DNA of 64,000 bases from Crocodylus rhombifer (taxonomy: Eukaryota > Chordata > Crocodylia > Crocodylidae). Position numbers and translations under genes: made by a program. The notes under the pieces are model-generated. The model made no database searches and was not told the DNA's origin. It worked only from the letters and a program-made list of their open reading frames with translations. Each line of letters begins with the position of its first letter. Within the stretch, counting starts at the first letter, position 1. Positions 47,720 to 59,505 of the stretch are shown piece after piece. Where the stretch lies: positions 558,001 to 622,000 of the forward strand of contig JAVSML010000042.1 of assembly GCA_038503035.1 (NCBI GenBank). The letters are read 5' to 3'.

Positions 47720-50199
47720 AGGGGGCAATGAAGAGATTCTAGGTGAAGTGTTTGGAGCTCCGTTTGATGTTTGCCAGGCACTTAAGGCTAATGAAGAAAC
47801 AGGAATCATTGGAAATGGGAAAAGAATGACAGCTCAGCTGTGGAAGTGAAGAGGAAGTCGATACTGAGGGGGACTGTGCTTAGTGGGCAGTACCATATAT
47901 CTTATTCAGTTGAGCTGCACTAACCTACCCTTGTGCTAGTTTCCCACACATGGGCCATGTGTTTTATAGTCGGATTCTGTGTTGGCTGCATTTAATCAAC
48001 TTCATAGTTGGTTTCCATCACTAAGCATGTGCTGCTTTTGGCAGCAGTTTAATGATAGATGAGGTATTTAGTTAGGTTTCTTGTATGCAAATTTAAGACG
48101 AGGCTTTTTTTCTCTATGCTGATGGTAGGGGCAGTCATCTTCTATTTGAGTAAATATGGTAGTTTGAAAATGATTCTGGTTAAACAACTGATGCATATCA
48201 GAAACCATACTTGTTCACCACTGTGTTAGCTTAATATAAACTAAAATCTGGGTTTTTAATATTTTAATGTTTACAAAAATATAAAGAATAAAAAACAATT
48301 ACACTAACACAAACTACATTTGATGAGAAATAAATGAACTCTCTTTAATTGAGAAAACTACTTTTTTCATTCAATACTTTCTCTCATGCTCTTTCATCGA
48401 AATCTGCAGGAAATAAATGCCCACTTCTGATAATCTAACACAGAACTACCCTGTTAGCTGCTGCTACATTTTTAGCTGCTGCTACATCCTTCTGTAAGCA
48501 TAATTATGATTAATTAACAAAAATTTAGTTTCTAATTATATTATAATATTATTATTACCTAATAATATTACATCAAAACATGTTTCATACCTCCAGAATG
48601 ATTTTCTTAAATCAATGCATTTTTTTCATACTGACACACTCCATAGTCCCCAACTTTTGTAAATGGAAAAACAGCACATTCTAATTAATCATCTCAAAAG
48701 CTAGTTTTGAGGAGAAATAAACTGAGTTTATCAAATCTCTTCCCTAAGGATAGAGACATTCCACGTAAGTGCTTCACAACGTTCCTTTCTTGATATCTTT
48801 TGCAGAAACCACCCCTGCTGTGTTTGCCCTCTGGTTATTAGTTTCACCTGTAAACAGTTCACTGCCATTGCTGACTCCACTAAACATCTTCTTTGTACTT
48901 CAATCTGCATTTTATGTGAACTCTGGAGCTATTAACCACTAATATCAACAGCATTGCACAGTCTAGGAACATTTATTGCTCCCCTGCTTAGTTTAATGTT
49001 TCTGCCTTAGTACCATAATATTATTAATAGTCACAGAGTACAATAAAAGAAAATTAAGTGTTTATTTTGTTTAGGCTTTAGCCACTTTACCTGCAGCCTT
49101 TTTCCATTACATTTGCACATAAATGAGCACATACTACATTTTTTAGATGCAAATCAGGCTTTAACTCCCCTAATCATATTGTTCTATTTCTAGTCATCTT
49201 CCAGGCCACTTTATTTGTTGTTGCAAGTGCATGAATATTACAGTAAAAAAAAGTGTGAATGTGGTAGCTATTCACCTTCACTAACATGCTTAATTTACAT
49301 ATTTTCCTTTTAAAAACAATTATTTTCCAAAAAGTAAGATTGCAATATATGCATTCAATAGTCTGCGACACATCCATATTATGCGCACACCTACGGTGCC
49401 AACTTGCTTCATACATCTTTTTTTACTCAATAAGTTGTTTTTTGTTGCTCTTTTTGTATTTATTTTATGATTGGGAGAGAAAGAGAGAGAGAGCAACAGA
49501 GAGAGAAAGATTTAAGGCTATTTTTCAAACATATCTGAATTATATCTGGCAAGAGTATGCCGTATGTATGAACACCTCACATGTCCATTTACTAAAGAAA
49601 CATTGGCCCTCAATGTGTGATATGGCAATGAGGAGCTAATGAGTGAATAAATAGTGTATGCCTCCTCTAGGAAATGGACTAATGTTGCTCCTGAGACTAT
49701 TCTGTAGAACAGCATTAACCTCATCCTTACCAAAGACCAGCTTAACTTCATCACATGGTTCTACTGTACATATGTTTGTATCCATGTACCATGGTACCAT
49801 GTACCATGGCACGGAAGCTTGACAATTTTCTGGAATATTCTGCCATTTAGCATTGTTTGTATTTTTTACTTTACAAATATTGCGATAAGAATAATTTAAA
49901 TCCCTTCCTCCCCATGGCAAGCATGCAAGAGCAGGAAACTTAGGATGAATTCTCATCCCCATTGAAGTTGATGGGAGTTCTTAAATTGAATTCACTGACA
50001 CAGGTTATAAGCAATCCAAACCGTATACCATGTGCATGCTGTTTTAAGTAGTTTAACTAGTTTTAGTATTTAGTATCTTGATATTATTTCATAAAACACA
50101 AAATCATACATGGCTTATATATTATAATCGTATAATTATGCTCAAGGTCCCTCTGGCCAAACTTTCTTAGAGTATCTATGGTCTTTGGAGGAAACATAA
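47720..50199. other. AT-rich sequence without recognised genes
   Basis: No transposon recognised. Contains an 18-bp-spaced duplicate ttagctgctgctacat (48454 and 48472), a GA-rich simple repeat (49474-49509), and a GTACCATG cluster at about 49783-49810. The 117-codon frame at 49286-49639 has no domain I recognise. Confidence 0.55.
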
Positions 50200-50444
50200 A
50201 ATCACAGAATCAATGAGTCGGAAGGGACCTAGACAGATCATCGAGCCCGACCCCCTGCCATGGGCAGGAAGGAGCACTGGGAGTGGGAGGGGTCATAAGA
50301 CCCCAGCCAGGTGCCTGTCCAGTCTCCTCTTGAAGATTTCCAGGGAAGGTGAGAGCACCACCTCTCTGGGAAGCCTATTCCAGGCTCTGGACACCCTTAC
50401 AGTGAAGTCATTCTTCCTAATATCTAACCTAAACCTGTCCTCCC

Positions 50445-51741
50445 TCAGCTTGTGGCCATTGTTCCTGGTGACTCCAAGGGGGGCCCTGGTGAATACATTT
50501 TCCCCGAGTCCCTGCTGCTGCCCCTGATAAGGTTGTAGGCAGCCACAAGATCCCCCCTCAGTCTCCTCTTGCGGAGACTGAAGAGATTCAGGTCCCTTAG
50601 CCTCTCCTCATAGGGCTGGCCATGGAGACCCCCAACCATACGAGTGGCCTCCTCTGGACCCTCTCCAGGTTCCCCACGTCCCTCTTGAAGTGCAGCGCCC
50701 AGAACTGGACACAGTACTCCAGCTGCGGCCTGACCAGCGCCGCATAGAGGGGGAGCAAGACCTCTCTGGACCTGTTACTGATGCCCCTGTTGATGCATGA
50801 CAGGCTGCGGTTGGCTCTGCCTATTGCTTCATCGCATTGACGACTCATATTCATCCTGGGGTCAATCCTGACTCCAAGATCCCTCTCTGCCTCTGTGCTG
50901 CTGAGAGGGGCAGCCCCTAACCTGTAACCATAATGCTGGTTCCCGCTCCCCAGGTGCAGCACCCTGCACTTGTCGTTGTTGAACCGCATCCTGTTCAGAT
51001 CCACCCACTTCTCTAACCTATGCCGGTCTGCCTGGATGCGGTCCCTGCCTGCCCGTGTATTCACTTTACCTCACAGCTTGGTGTCATCAGCGAACTTGAA
51101 CATGGTGCTCTCCACACTCTCGTCCAGGTCGCTAATGAAGATGTTGAACAGCACCAGCCCAAGGACCGAGCCCTGGGGGACTCCGCTGCCAGGTCGACAT
51201 CGACCCATGCACCACCACCCTCTGGGTGCGCCCCTGAAGCCAGTTTGCCACCCATGTGACTTGTGCATTCGTCAGTGCCGCAGTCCCTCAGCTTGCCCAC
51301 CAGAATTGGGTGGGACGCTGTGTCGAAGGCCTTCTGGAAGTCCAAGAAGATGACATCAACTTCCTCCTTCACATCTAAGCTCTTTGTTACCTGGTCATAG
51401 AAAGAGACCAGGTTAGTCAGGCAGGATCGGCCTTGCACGAGCCCGTGTTGGTTACCCCTCAATATCACTTCCCCTGAAGGGCTCTCACAAATGTGGCCCT
51501 TGATAATTTTTTCCAAGACCTTCCCCAGGATAGAAGTGAGGCTGACTGGCCTATAGTTGCCAGGCTCTTCCTTCCTCCCCTTCTTGAAAATAGGGACCAC
51601 ACTGGCCCTTTTCCAGTCCTCGGGGACTTGGCCCGAGCACCAGGAGTCCTCAAACAGCTCTGCCAATGGCCCCACAATGACACCAGCCAATTCCCTCAGC
51701 ACCCCCGGATGAAGGTCAGCCAGGCCTTCTGATTTGGACAC
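50445..51741 (-). pseudogene. CR1 ORF2 remnant: reverse transcriptase
   Basis: In minus-strand order: 51741-51300 carries LRELAGVIVGPLAELFEDSW, DWKRASVVPIFKKGRKEE, NYRPVSLTSILGK and VIFLDFQKAFD (first catalytic aspartate). A frameshift then moves to 51268-51071, with [20 protein letters not shown] and FADDTKL (the catalytic DD pair). A stop near 51064 is followed by 51064-50597 with the thumb/C-terminal region ([42 protein letters not shown]). 50639-50445 carries [20 protein letters not shown]. All core RT blocks are present, but at least two frame breaks make it non-functional. Confidence 0.9.
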
Positions 51742-51959
51742 ATCTAAGCCCTCCAGGTAATCCTTAACTAGGTCTGAACTAACAGTCGGGGGACTCGCAT
51801 CCTTCCCGGGCCTCTCTACGCTATCACCCTAGAGCACCCCATTGTCACCAGACAGGAATACAGACGCAAAGAACTTGTTGAAGAGTTCTGCCTTCTTTCA
51901 CGCGTCCATCACCAACTGCCCTGCCCTGCCCTACCCCGTAGGGGTCCAATGTCTTCTTG

Positions 51960-52772
51960 CTACCTATACACTTGGAAAAAGGACTTTTTGTTATCCTTAA
52001 TTCCAGAAGCTAATCTAAGATCCAGTGCTGCTTTCACCTTCCTAACCAAATCCCCACAAGCTCGGGTCAGAGAGGTGTACTCCTCCTTTGTCCCTGCCCC
52101 CTGCTTCCACTGCCAGTTCGATTTTTTCTTTGCCCTCAGGCCAGCCTGGATATCCGTACTCAGCCATGAAGATTTCTTGGACCCTTTTCTCGCCTTCCTG
52201 CACAGAGGAATTGCATCCTGCTGCGCCCCAAAGATAGCCTCCTTGAGGAAGAACCACCTTTCCTGGACCCCCATACTAGCTACCCCATGGGCTCCGAGTG
52301 CCTCCCTGACTACTGGCCTGAGCACACTGAAGTTGGCTTTCCTAAAGTCAAGCATTTGTGCTGTGCTAGTTACTCTCCCCACCTTTCTCTCAATAGCAAA
52401 CTGGATCATTTCATGATCACTGTCCCCTAGCCTCCCTTGTACTAGCATATCCCCCACCAGGTCATCCGCAGAGGCTAACACCAGATCCAGTATGGCATTT
52501 TCCCTGGTGGGGATGTGTACCTCCTGCATGAGGTGTAGGTCCTGTACACACATCAGGAACCTTCATGTGTGGCTAGACCTGGGCGACAGCTCCTCCCAGT
52601 GGATTTCAGGGTAATTCATATCACCCATGACCACAACATCCTTTGCATGCACAGCCTCCCCCAGCTGCCTGGAAAATTTCAGATCCATTTCAGCTCTTCC
52701 TCCTGATGTCATGGCCTGTAGTAAACCCCTACCAGATCCCTGTCCCCCCGCCCTCCTTGAAGTTTGACCCAC
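51960..52772 (-). pseudogene. CR1 ORF2 remnant: endonuclease C-terminus and linker
   Basis: 52772-52563 (minus) carries the endonuclease block VVVMGDMNYPEIHWEE (the GD.N motif). After a stop or frame change, 52553-51960 carries ENAILDLVLAS, then RLGDSDHEMIQF, whose SDH holds the catalytic histidine of APE-type endonucleases. The linker to RT follows (DIQAGLRAKKKSNWQWKQ, SGIKDNKKSFFQVYR). The N-terminal half of the endonuclease is missing because of 5' truncation. It lies upstream of, and colinear with, the RT remnant. Confidence 0.88.
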
Positions 52773-52805
52773 AGGGTCTCAGTTATGGGCAACAGTTTGG
52801 ACAGC

Positions 52806-53583
52806 CTGAGGCAATGGTAAACCAGCTACATAACAAATAAAAGAAAGATTTTGTTCTTAAAAATGAGTTTCTCAAAGTGTTAAATGTCATCTACCAGACA
52901 CCTCCAGAAACCACAAACACTGTAAAATGAATTTGGATGGGTTCCTAGAGAACCCCAAAACAAGTTTTCCAAAGTTTCCATCCATACATCTAGCAATCAT
53001 TTTCCTACACAAATTAAGCCTGTAGCTAAAAGACCTTGAGTAAAAATGTCCAATACATCCTTAATATAATCTGTGATACCAGAAGAAAAGAGGATATCAT
53101 TTTTGGTAAAAATTTGTACTTTGTATTTTTATACCACTTTCTTTCTACTTCACCACTAAATTATTGGTGTTATACTAGTAAGTCCATTCGGGTTGTCTCT
53201 GGATCTTCTCCTAGTCATTTACTTCATAACTTAATTTTAAGAAGTAAATTTGGTAAGATATCATTTGGTTATCTGGCCAGTAGTCAATAATCCATTAGGC
53301 TTCAGTGGAACACAGATTTCACTCCTGGAGGGCAGCAATCATCCTCTGAGTTTCAAGCAAAGAACAAGGGCATAATGTAAAGCTCTTGTAGCCATGCTCC
53401 GAGTTAAAATTAAGCCAGGACTCTGTTCCATCCATGTGAGCTGTGCTAAGTCATTCATCCCAACTAAGCCATTTAGCCATCTGTATGTTCTCTTTAGAAC
53501 CATAAATCTAGTAGTGAATGACACTTCTCACTGGGAATGATCAAAACAGAATAAAGGGTTTTTTTTATAAAAACAGACCCAGT
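52806..53583. other. AT-rich sequence without recognised feature
   Basis: Nothing recognised between the CR1 truncation point and the next MITE. Confidence 0.55.
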
Positions 53584-54066
53584 AGGCACATCTACACGTG
53601 ATATTAACGCAATGCAATAAACTCCAGTGCAGTTCATACTGGAGTTTATTGCTCCTGGGTGAAGTGTTTACACAGGCACCTGGAAACAGCATGTCGACCT
53701 GGGGTAGCAGAGCCTCAGCTGGCAGGGGGCTCGAGGCTCAGCCTGCCAGCCTAGAGCTTCTTGGCCCTGGCTCAACAAGCTGCAGAGGGGCTGACTGGGG
53801 CACAGGGGTGTAGAGTACAGGGCTAGCTGGCAGGCAGCCCTCATACTGTAGCAGCCCCACTCTCCAGCCAGCCCCAGTCACCATCTATACATAAGTTAGG
53901 GCAGAGCAAGTAACTCCACCATAGGATAGTACTTATGTTGGGCAGTACAATCCTATGGCTGAATTAGTTTACTCTTGCCTAATAGGGGCGCATGTGTAGA
54001 CAGTGACGCTTTATTGAGGGGCTAATTAGTCAATTCTGTAGTAAAGTGTCTCATGTAGATGCACCC
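53584..54066. mobile_element. MITE family B, longest copy
   Basis: The left end AGGCACATCTACACGTGA and the right end, read inward as GGGTGCATCTACATGAGA, are inverted. AGT stands on both sides (53581-53583 and 54067-54069), a 3-bp target duplication compatible with a Harbinger-type MITE. The right ~90 bases match the element cut by the window start (tagacagtgacgcttta, tctcatgtagatgcaccc). The GC-rich centre is not shared with the 26536 copy. It holds a near-hairpin (aactccagtgcagttcatac, tggagttt). Confidence 0.72.
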
Positions 54067-54611
54067 AGTGAGGCCTTATGGGCTGCATATGCAAATGAAC
54101 CTCAATCCAGCATCCAATACTTCAGGAATAAGTATACATATCCAAGTTTTCAGGACTAACTCTGCAGAGTCATGTAGCTTAACTGAATTGCACACTGTAA
54201 TATGAAGTGCTGCATGGACCCAGGTAACTATAGGCCAATCAGACTAACTTCCATCCTAGGGAAAATCTTAGAATCCTAGAAAATCCTAGAAAACTTTATC
54301 AATGAGTCTATCTGCAACAAGCTTGCAGAAGGTAAGATTCTGAATGATAGCCAGGATGGCTTCATCATGGGCAGGTCTTGCTTTCCCAACTTCATCTCGT
54401 CCTATGACCAGATAACTCACCACCTGGACATGAGGCAGCAGATGGACATTGTATAACTTGACTTCCAAAAGGCCTTTGATCCCACAATATCCTCGTGAGA
54501 AAATTGGAGGATTGTGGGCTTAACTCCAAGACAGTTAGGTGGGTGAGAAACTGGCAGCAGGATAGAACCCACAGAGTCATAGGAAACAGATCTGTTTCAT
54601 CCTGGTGAGAA

Positions 54612-55115
54612 GTGGGCAGCTGTGTCCCACAGGGGTCGGTGCTTGGTCTAGTACCTTTCAACATCTTTATTAATGATTTGGATGTGGGGGTGAAGAGCTC
54701 ACTGGCCAAGTTCACAGATGACACCAAGTTACTGGGAAGCGTGGTCATGATTGAAGATAGGCTACACATACAGGCGGACCTGAACAGGCTAGCAAGTTGG
54801 GCAGTTCAGAATCTGATGAAGTTCAATGTCGAGAAACGTAAAGTGCTCCACCTCGGGATGAGCAAATTCCAACACACCTACAGGCTTGGTGGCACCAAAC
54901 TGACTAGCACCATGAATGAAAGGGACCTAGGGGTAATAATAGACCACAGTATGAATATGAGCTGGCAGTACAATGCTGTAGCCAGTAGGGCAAATAATAC
55001 TTTGGCGTGCATCAATCGATGCATCTCCAGCAAAACCACGGAGGTGATTCTTCCACTTAACATTGGTGAGACCGCAGCTGGAGTACTGCATCCAGTTCTG
55101 GGCACCACACTTTAA
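54612..55115 (+). pseudogene. CR1 ORF2 remnant: reverse transcriptase, C-terminal half
   Basis: A 167-codon open stretch carries [20 protein letters not shown], then FTDDTKLLGSV (catalytic DD, with T instead of the more common A before it), the LMKFNVEKRKVLHLG thumb block and ERDLGVIIDHSMNMS. Upstream, the LDFQKAFD block near 54459-54480 is in another frame with a TAA just before it. The continuation (QLEYCIQFWAPHF) is in a further frame at 55063-55230. At least two frame breaks; non-functional. Confidence 0.88.
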
Positions 55116-55230
55116 CAACGACATGGACAAGCTTGAGAAAGTCCAAAGCAGAGCCACCCATATGATCAGAGTCTTAAAAGGCAAGCCATATGAGGAAAGG
55201 CTAAGGGATCTGGGACTCTTCACCCTGAGG

Positions 55231-55595
55231 CAGTGGCAATGCATAGGGGGCACATGCGGGTGCACGTGTGCCCCCTTGAGAGTGCTGGTGCATCCCCTGA
55301 CCAGCTGCACTCACCGCTTAGGTGACAGGCAGGAAAGGTGGCTGGTGGGAGCGCCGGTGCCCCTCCCTACAAGCACCGGCCGGGGAGTGGAATGCCATGG
55401 CATTGCCAAAAGTGGCTGCAGCCACTTCTGGAAGCAGCCACAGCAATCAGCTGCAGTGATCAGCTGTCCCATAATAGGCCACGGGGGGGACCCCCCCCAG
55501 TCAGTGAGATCAACTGAGGGAGGCACCCCCGGCCACTGACTGGTCACTGGGTGGGCACAAGGCCCCCCTGACTAAGGCAGCACCAGTTGCCCATG
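55231..55595. mobile_element. hAT-like element nested in CR1, with 8-bp duplication
   Basis: The left end CAGTGGCAATGCATAGGGGG and the right end, read inward as CATGGGCAACTGGTGC, are inverted. CCCTGAGG (55223-55230) and ACCTAAGG (55596-55603) form an 8-bp duplication with two mismatches. Removing one copy with the insert restores the normal CR1 reading across the junction (ccctgagg then aaaagaagga). About 365 bp, GC-rich, non-coding. It dates after the CR1 insertion. Confidence 0.82.
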
Positions 55596-55964
55596 ACCTA
55601 AGGAAAAGAAGGATGAGAGAGGACCTGGTAGCAGCTTACCGCTACACTAGGGAAGTACATCAAGGGCTCAGTGAGCAACCGTTCACCAGGGCACCCAAGG
55701 GGAAAACCAGGAGTAATGGCCACAAACTCCTGGAAGATTGATTCAGGCTCAACATTAGGAAAAACTTCTTCACAGTCAGGGCATCCAGACTGTGGAAAAT
55801 GCTCCTCCTAGAAGTGGTGCAATCACCTCCCCTGGACATCTTCAAGAGGAGGCTGGGCAGTCACCTTGCTGGGGTTACCTGACCTCCAGTTGTCTTTCCT
55901 GCTTGGTGCAAGGGGCTGGACCTGATGATCTTTCAAGATCCCTTCCAGCCTTACAATCTATGAA

Positions 55965-58169
55965 CCAATCTGTGCTCTCCTCTCAACTATCTCCAATATA
56001 TCATTGTTTTTCTGGTAGTGAGATCCCTAAACTGTATCCCTAGAGCAGTCTTGCAGTCACCAAATGGAGCAAAACTTTAAGCTCCTTGCTCTTTGACTCA
56101 GTGAATCTGGGTTTACAGCCCCAAATTCTCATTCTTAGATGGAGGAATTAGTAGCACTTTGGGAAGGGTATACATTTTCTGGGCAATATTCTTCTTGTCT
56201 ATTTAATTAATTACAATGATCACGTCTGAACACAAGGGAAGAAAGGGGAAAGATACCAATTCATTACAGCAACAAAGATCAGCATTTTCTTATCATAAAT
56301 TGCAGGTAAAGTTGTTTTCTTGTGTGTCAGTGTAATTAATCATCTTGTTTAGCTTCAGATAGCACCTTGTATCTGCACTTTGACTGAGATAGGCACAAAC
56401 ACATTTGGCAAAGTATTCTGTATCCAGACCATTTTAACTGTTGAAATTGTTATGTTCATGTTTGGCCTTTTCTGTTACTCTGAAGTTAACTCAATAAAAT
56501 GCCAGACAATCTGAATACTTTGGTCTATATTTACCCCCTGAACTAAAAGATAGTGTTTGACACTATTTATTACAGAGCCAAATTCTGTCTCCATTTACAA
56601 TCAAGTAATGGCAATGAAGTCAAGGGGTGGGGGAGGGGTAGAAATAAGGCCATAATTTGCCTCATTATAATGGGTGATTGAAGCAGTGAAAACGTCTTCA
56701 AATTTACTACTTAATTCACTGATTCTATCTAAATAAACCTCTCAACTGGATGGAATGCAAAAAGAGAGATCTCACTTTTATCTTAACTCAGTAATAAAAT
56801 AAAATTAAAAAGTAAAAAACCTTATCAGTTAATTGAGATTCTCTTCAATTATATAACACAACTTACTAACCTTTAGGGCTTTTCATTAACCAAGGTTCAT
56901 CACTTCTAATCATCCAGCACTCAAAAGCTCTAGATGGGCATGCCAATGTAATTAAAGTTGCCAATTTTGCTGACAAAGTTCTTAAGTTACAAGAACAGTT
57001 ATCAATGTTAGATACATAATCTGGTACTATATTGATTTCCCAGATACAGTTCCATCACATCAATGTCTTAACTGGGTGTATTAGAAAAATTAATCTTCGA
57101 ATATGCATTAATTCTTTAAACTTTTTGGCCTGAGCAGGAAGTAGTCACTAGGTCATAACCATATGTGGTATGTTATCATAGTTAATATATACAGTAAGAG
57201 CCCTAGTAGAATTAATAAGCATTTTTAATCAAGCCTTTTAATAATTAAGGTTTTAATCTTCTAAGGGTAATTTGGTTGACCCAGTTCTCCCAAATATATC
57301 CCCTACATCTTTTGCCATATATATTGTACTTTGTAGATAAGTAGACTCAGAGACTCTGACACACCAATTCCATAGCTAGTTCAAAGAAACCTCCTTACTG
57401 TAAAAATTCCTTTACACAGGATATAAAGTAAATAATATGACTTCTCATTATAGTACAGGAAACCCAAGAAGTCTAGCATGGTTAAGTCATTGCATCTACC
57501 TGACACATAACATGCACAGTAAAAATGAAATTGTATTTGTTGCACAGATATGTCATATTTTTCACTACAACAATGATAAAACATTTTATAAATCCTGACA
57601 TGCATGGTTCAAATCCAAGCTGCACAAAGGAATAGTTTTGATCTCAACAAACCTAGTCATGAATAAAGGTAACCACATTTAAGTACATGCAGGTTTGTGT
57701 GATTAAGAACCAAATCCTCAATTCCCCATTCATCCAAGACATACTGGTTCAAAGAATGATGCACCTAGTTCTGAATGTAGGACAAAACACCCCATGCTGG
57801 GAAAGGAAACAGGAACGTCATGGAAGTAAGCTTCTATCCCCACTCTTCCAATGGAATCTTTGTCATGGACATTTTCAACAGGGATGAGCCTTAGCCTTGC
57901 TTTTAGTGGGTGCCATTTGTGTTAGCATTTCTGCACCTATATATTGAATAGGTGGGAGTGAGAATCATAATCTAATGCACATGATTAGAAAAATCTGACT
58001 TTTGCTTAGAACCAAGAAAGACCATTTGACTTTCAATATAACACATTGAATGCTCACATCCAACTACTTGTCCATACAATAATTATTTGCTTGCAACTGT
58101 TCTACAAGCAGAAGAGTCTAAATTCATTAGCAAATATTTTGTTGAAAAATTCTCAATCACTTAGTTTAG
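55965..58169. other. 2.2 kb of AT-rich sequence without recognised genes
   Basis: No transposon, RNA gene or long frame recognised. Confidence 0.55.
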
Positions 58170-58254
58170 TCATTGCATCTGATAAAGTAGACTGTTCCCT
58201 ACAAAAGCTCATGCCTCTCTGAACCACATAGTCTCTAGTCTTTAAGGTGCTGCT
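58170..58254. repeat. Old dispersed amniote repeat fragment
   Basis: CATTGCATCTGATAAAGTAG, aaaagctcatgcct and agtctctagtctttaaggtg follow, in order, the familiar reptile repeat 'gcatctgacgaagtggg...aaagcttatgc...gttagtctttaaggtgcc'. It ends where the foldback element begins, so that element may have inserted into it. Confidence 0.5.
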
Positions 58255-58972
58255 CTGTTGGGGTTGTGCAAAATGGGCTGTATTCGATTCAGGTTCAGCC
58301 CAAATCAGGAACAGCGATTCGGTTCGTTGATCTGAAGACTTGATGATAATTCAGAGAATCAGCAATTCAGCCATAGACACAGCTTTAAATGTTTTTTCTA
58401 CATACAAGTTACAAGAAGAATGAGTGAATGCTGCAATGATGGGGCAGATGGAGCGTCCCACAGCAGCATGGGGGGCTCCCCAGCACACTTGGCAGCAGAC
58501 CCAGAAGTGGACCAGAAACACTTCTGGTCCACTTCCGGGTCTGCTGGGGAGCACACTGGGGGGGCCCTTTGTGCCCCCCCAGCTTGGTGATCAGCCACAA
58601 GGGGACCCTGGGTACCCCCCCAGACCCAGGAGGCACCAGTCTCCAAACCGGGGGGGCCCCGTGCACACTTCCCAGCGGACCCAGAAGTGGACTGTAAGTG
58701 CTTCTGGTCCAATTCCAGGTCTGCTGCTGAGTGTGCTGGGGAGCCCCCCGTGCTTCTGTGGGATACTCCATCTGCCCCAGCATGGCAGCATTCACCAGCC
58801 GCCTGGTAACTTGAGGTATGTAGAAAAAACATTTAAAGCTGTGTCTATGTCTGAATCGATTCGGAGGGTTCCAAGTCTCCTGATTCAATTCGGATTCAGA
58901 GAGTCAGACACCGAATTGGGCTGAATCTTTGCCAAATCGAATCAAGGACCAAAGCTTCACACAGCCCTACTG
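58255..58972. mobile_element. Foldback DNA element, near full-length palindrome
   Basis: The left end is near ctgttggggttgtgcaaaat, and the right end reads inward as cagtagggctgtgtgaagct. Inner arms pair closely: cacagctttaaatgtttttt at 58377 with aaaaaacatttaaagctgtg at 58824, and ggggcagatggagcgtccca with its counterpart at about 58756-58780. At 58493-58546 a local hairpin has a 25-bp stem with one mismatch and a 4-base loop. Frames of 144, 159 and 166 codons on both strands are a consequence of the symmetry. The ends resemble hAT-type vertebrate elements; the flanking 8-mers match poorly. Confidence 0.7.
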
Positions 58973-59263
58973 CCCTATCCTGCCATCTGCCAGGCAGTAA
59001 TAGACAAAAGATTTATGTGATCCAAAGAGAAATTTGGAGACAAATCTCCATATTTTTACTTAATCCTCTTATTCCATTATTGGGAGTTTCTGTCTTGGTA
59101 TAAGGAGCATTTAGCCTTTTTTTTTTTTTTTTTAATCTGACTTTAATTGTTGAAAGGTATTCAAACCCTTCCTGAAAAATATCTGTCAGGATCAATTAAG
59201 GCCTATTTGGTAGGTTCCTGGAGGGGAAAAGACTACTTCCAAATTAGTAATTTTTCCTTTACA
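58973..59263. other. Unannotated sequence with poly(T) tract
   Basis: A run of T at about 59117-59134; nothing else recognised. Confidence 0.55.
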
Positions 59264-59505
59264 CTGGCTTACACTGAAGATTGCAGCATAGCATAGAGAT
59301 ACCTATGCTACCTGTAGACAAGCTAGTTTGAATTCTAGTAGCAGTCTAGTCACAGCAGCATGGAGCTCAGCATAGGCTAAATTTATTTGATTAGCCTGTG
59401 CTGAATTCCACATTGACTGTTTCTGGTACCAGAGTCAGCTCTTTTCAACCTCGCTGATTTCTGCCATCTACTGCCGTCTGCAGTATAGACATACCATTAG
59501 GTTCA
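59264..59505. mobile_element. Possible diverged MITE
   Basis: Short inverted phrases (gcatagcatagagatacc, agcataggctaa ... ttagcctgtgct, and a right end agtatagacatacca) give the look of an old palindromic element of the kind ending 'gtgtagacatacc' in reptile genomes. The ends are too diverged to set precisely. Confidence 0.3.

Larger units (their letters stand above)
50200..52805 (-). mobile_element. CR1: CR1 LINE, antisense, 2.6 kb, endonuclease C-terminus to 3' end
   Basis: The plus strand begins AAATCACAGAATCAATGAGT and gaagggacctagacagatca, the antisense CR1 3' end. It then reads backward through the complete reverse-transcriptase region and linker to the C-terminal part of the endonuclease, stopping near 52805. 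This is the longest CR1 in the window. It is GC-rich and relatively well preserved, so probably one of the younger copies, but it is 5'-truncated and frameshifted. The 3' terminus carries only degenerate repeat units. Confidence 0.95.
54205..55964 (+). mobile_element. CR1: CR1 LINE, sense, interrupted by a nested element
   Basis: Starts in the RT region at gacccaggtaactataggcc (DPGNYRP) and runs in sense orientation through the whole C-terminal RT. It is interrupted by the hAT-like element at 55231-55595, then resumes with gaaaagaaggatgagagagg and acttcttcacagtcagggca. It ends with the CR1 3' tail (cctgatgatctttcaagatc, ttacaatctatgaa). 5'-truncated. It belongs to a different subfamily from the antisense copy 1.4 kb upstream, since coding and 3' tail differ at many positions. 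Confidence 0.93.

Noticed and set aside
49286..49639. 117-codon plus-strand frame
   Set aside because: Spans a GA-rich simple repeat, AT-rich composition, no domain, no splice context.
58398..58924. Frames of 144, 159 and 166 codons that resemble one another
   Set aside because: Similarity arises because the DNA is a palindrome; no coding evidence.
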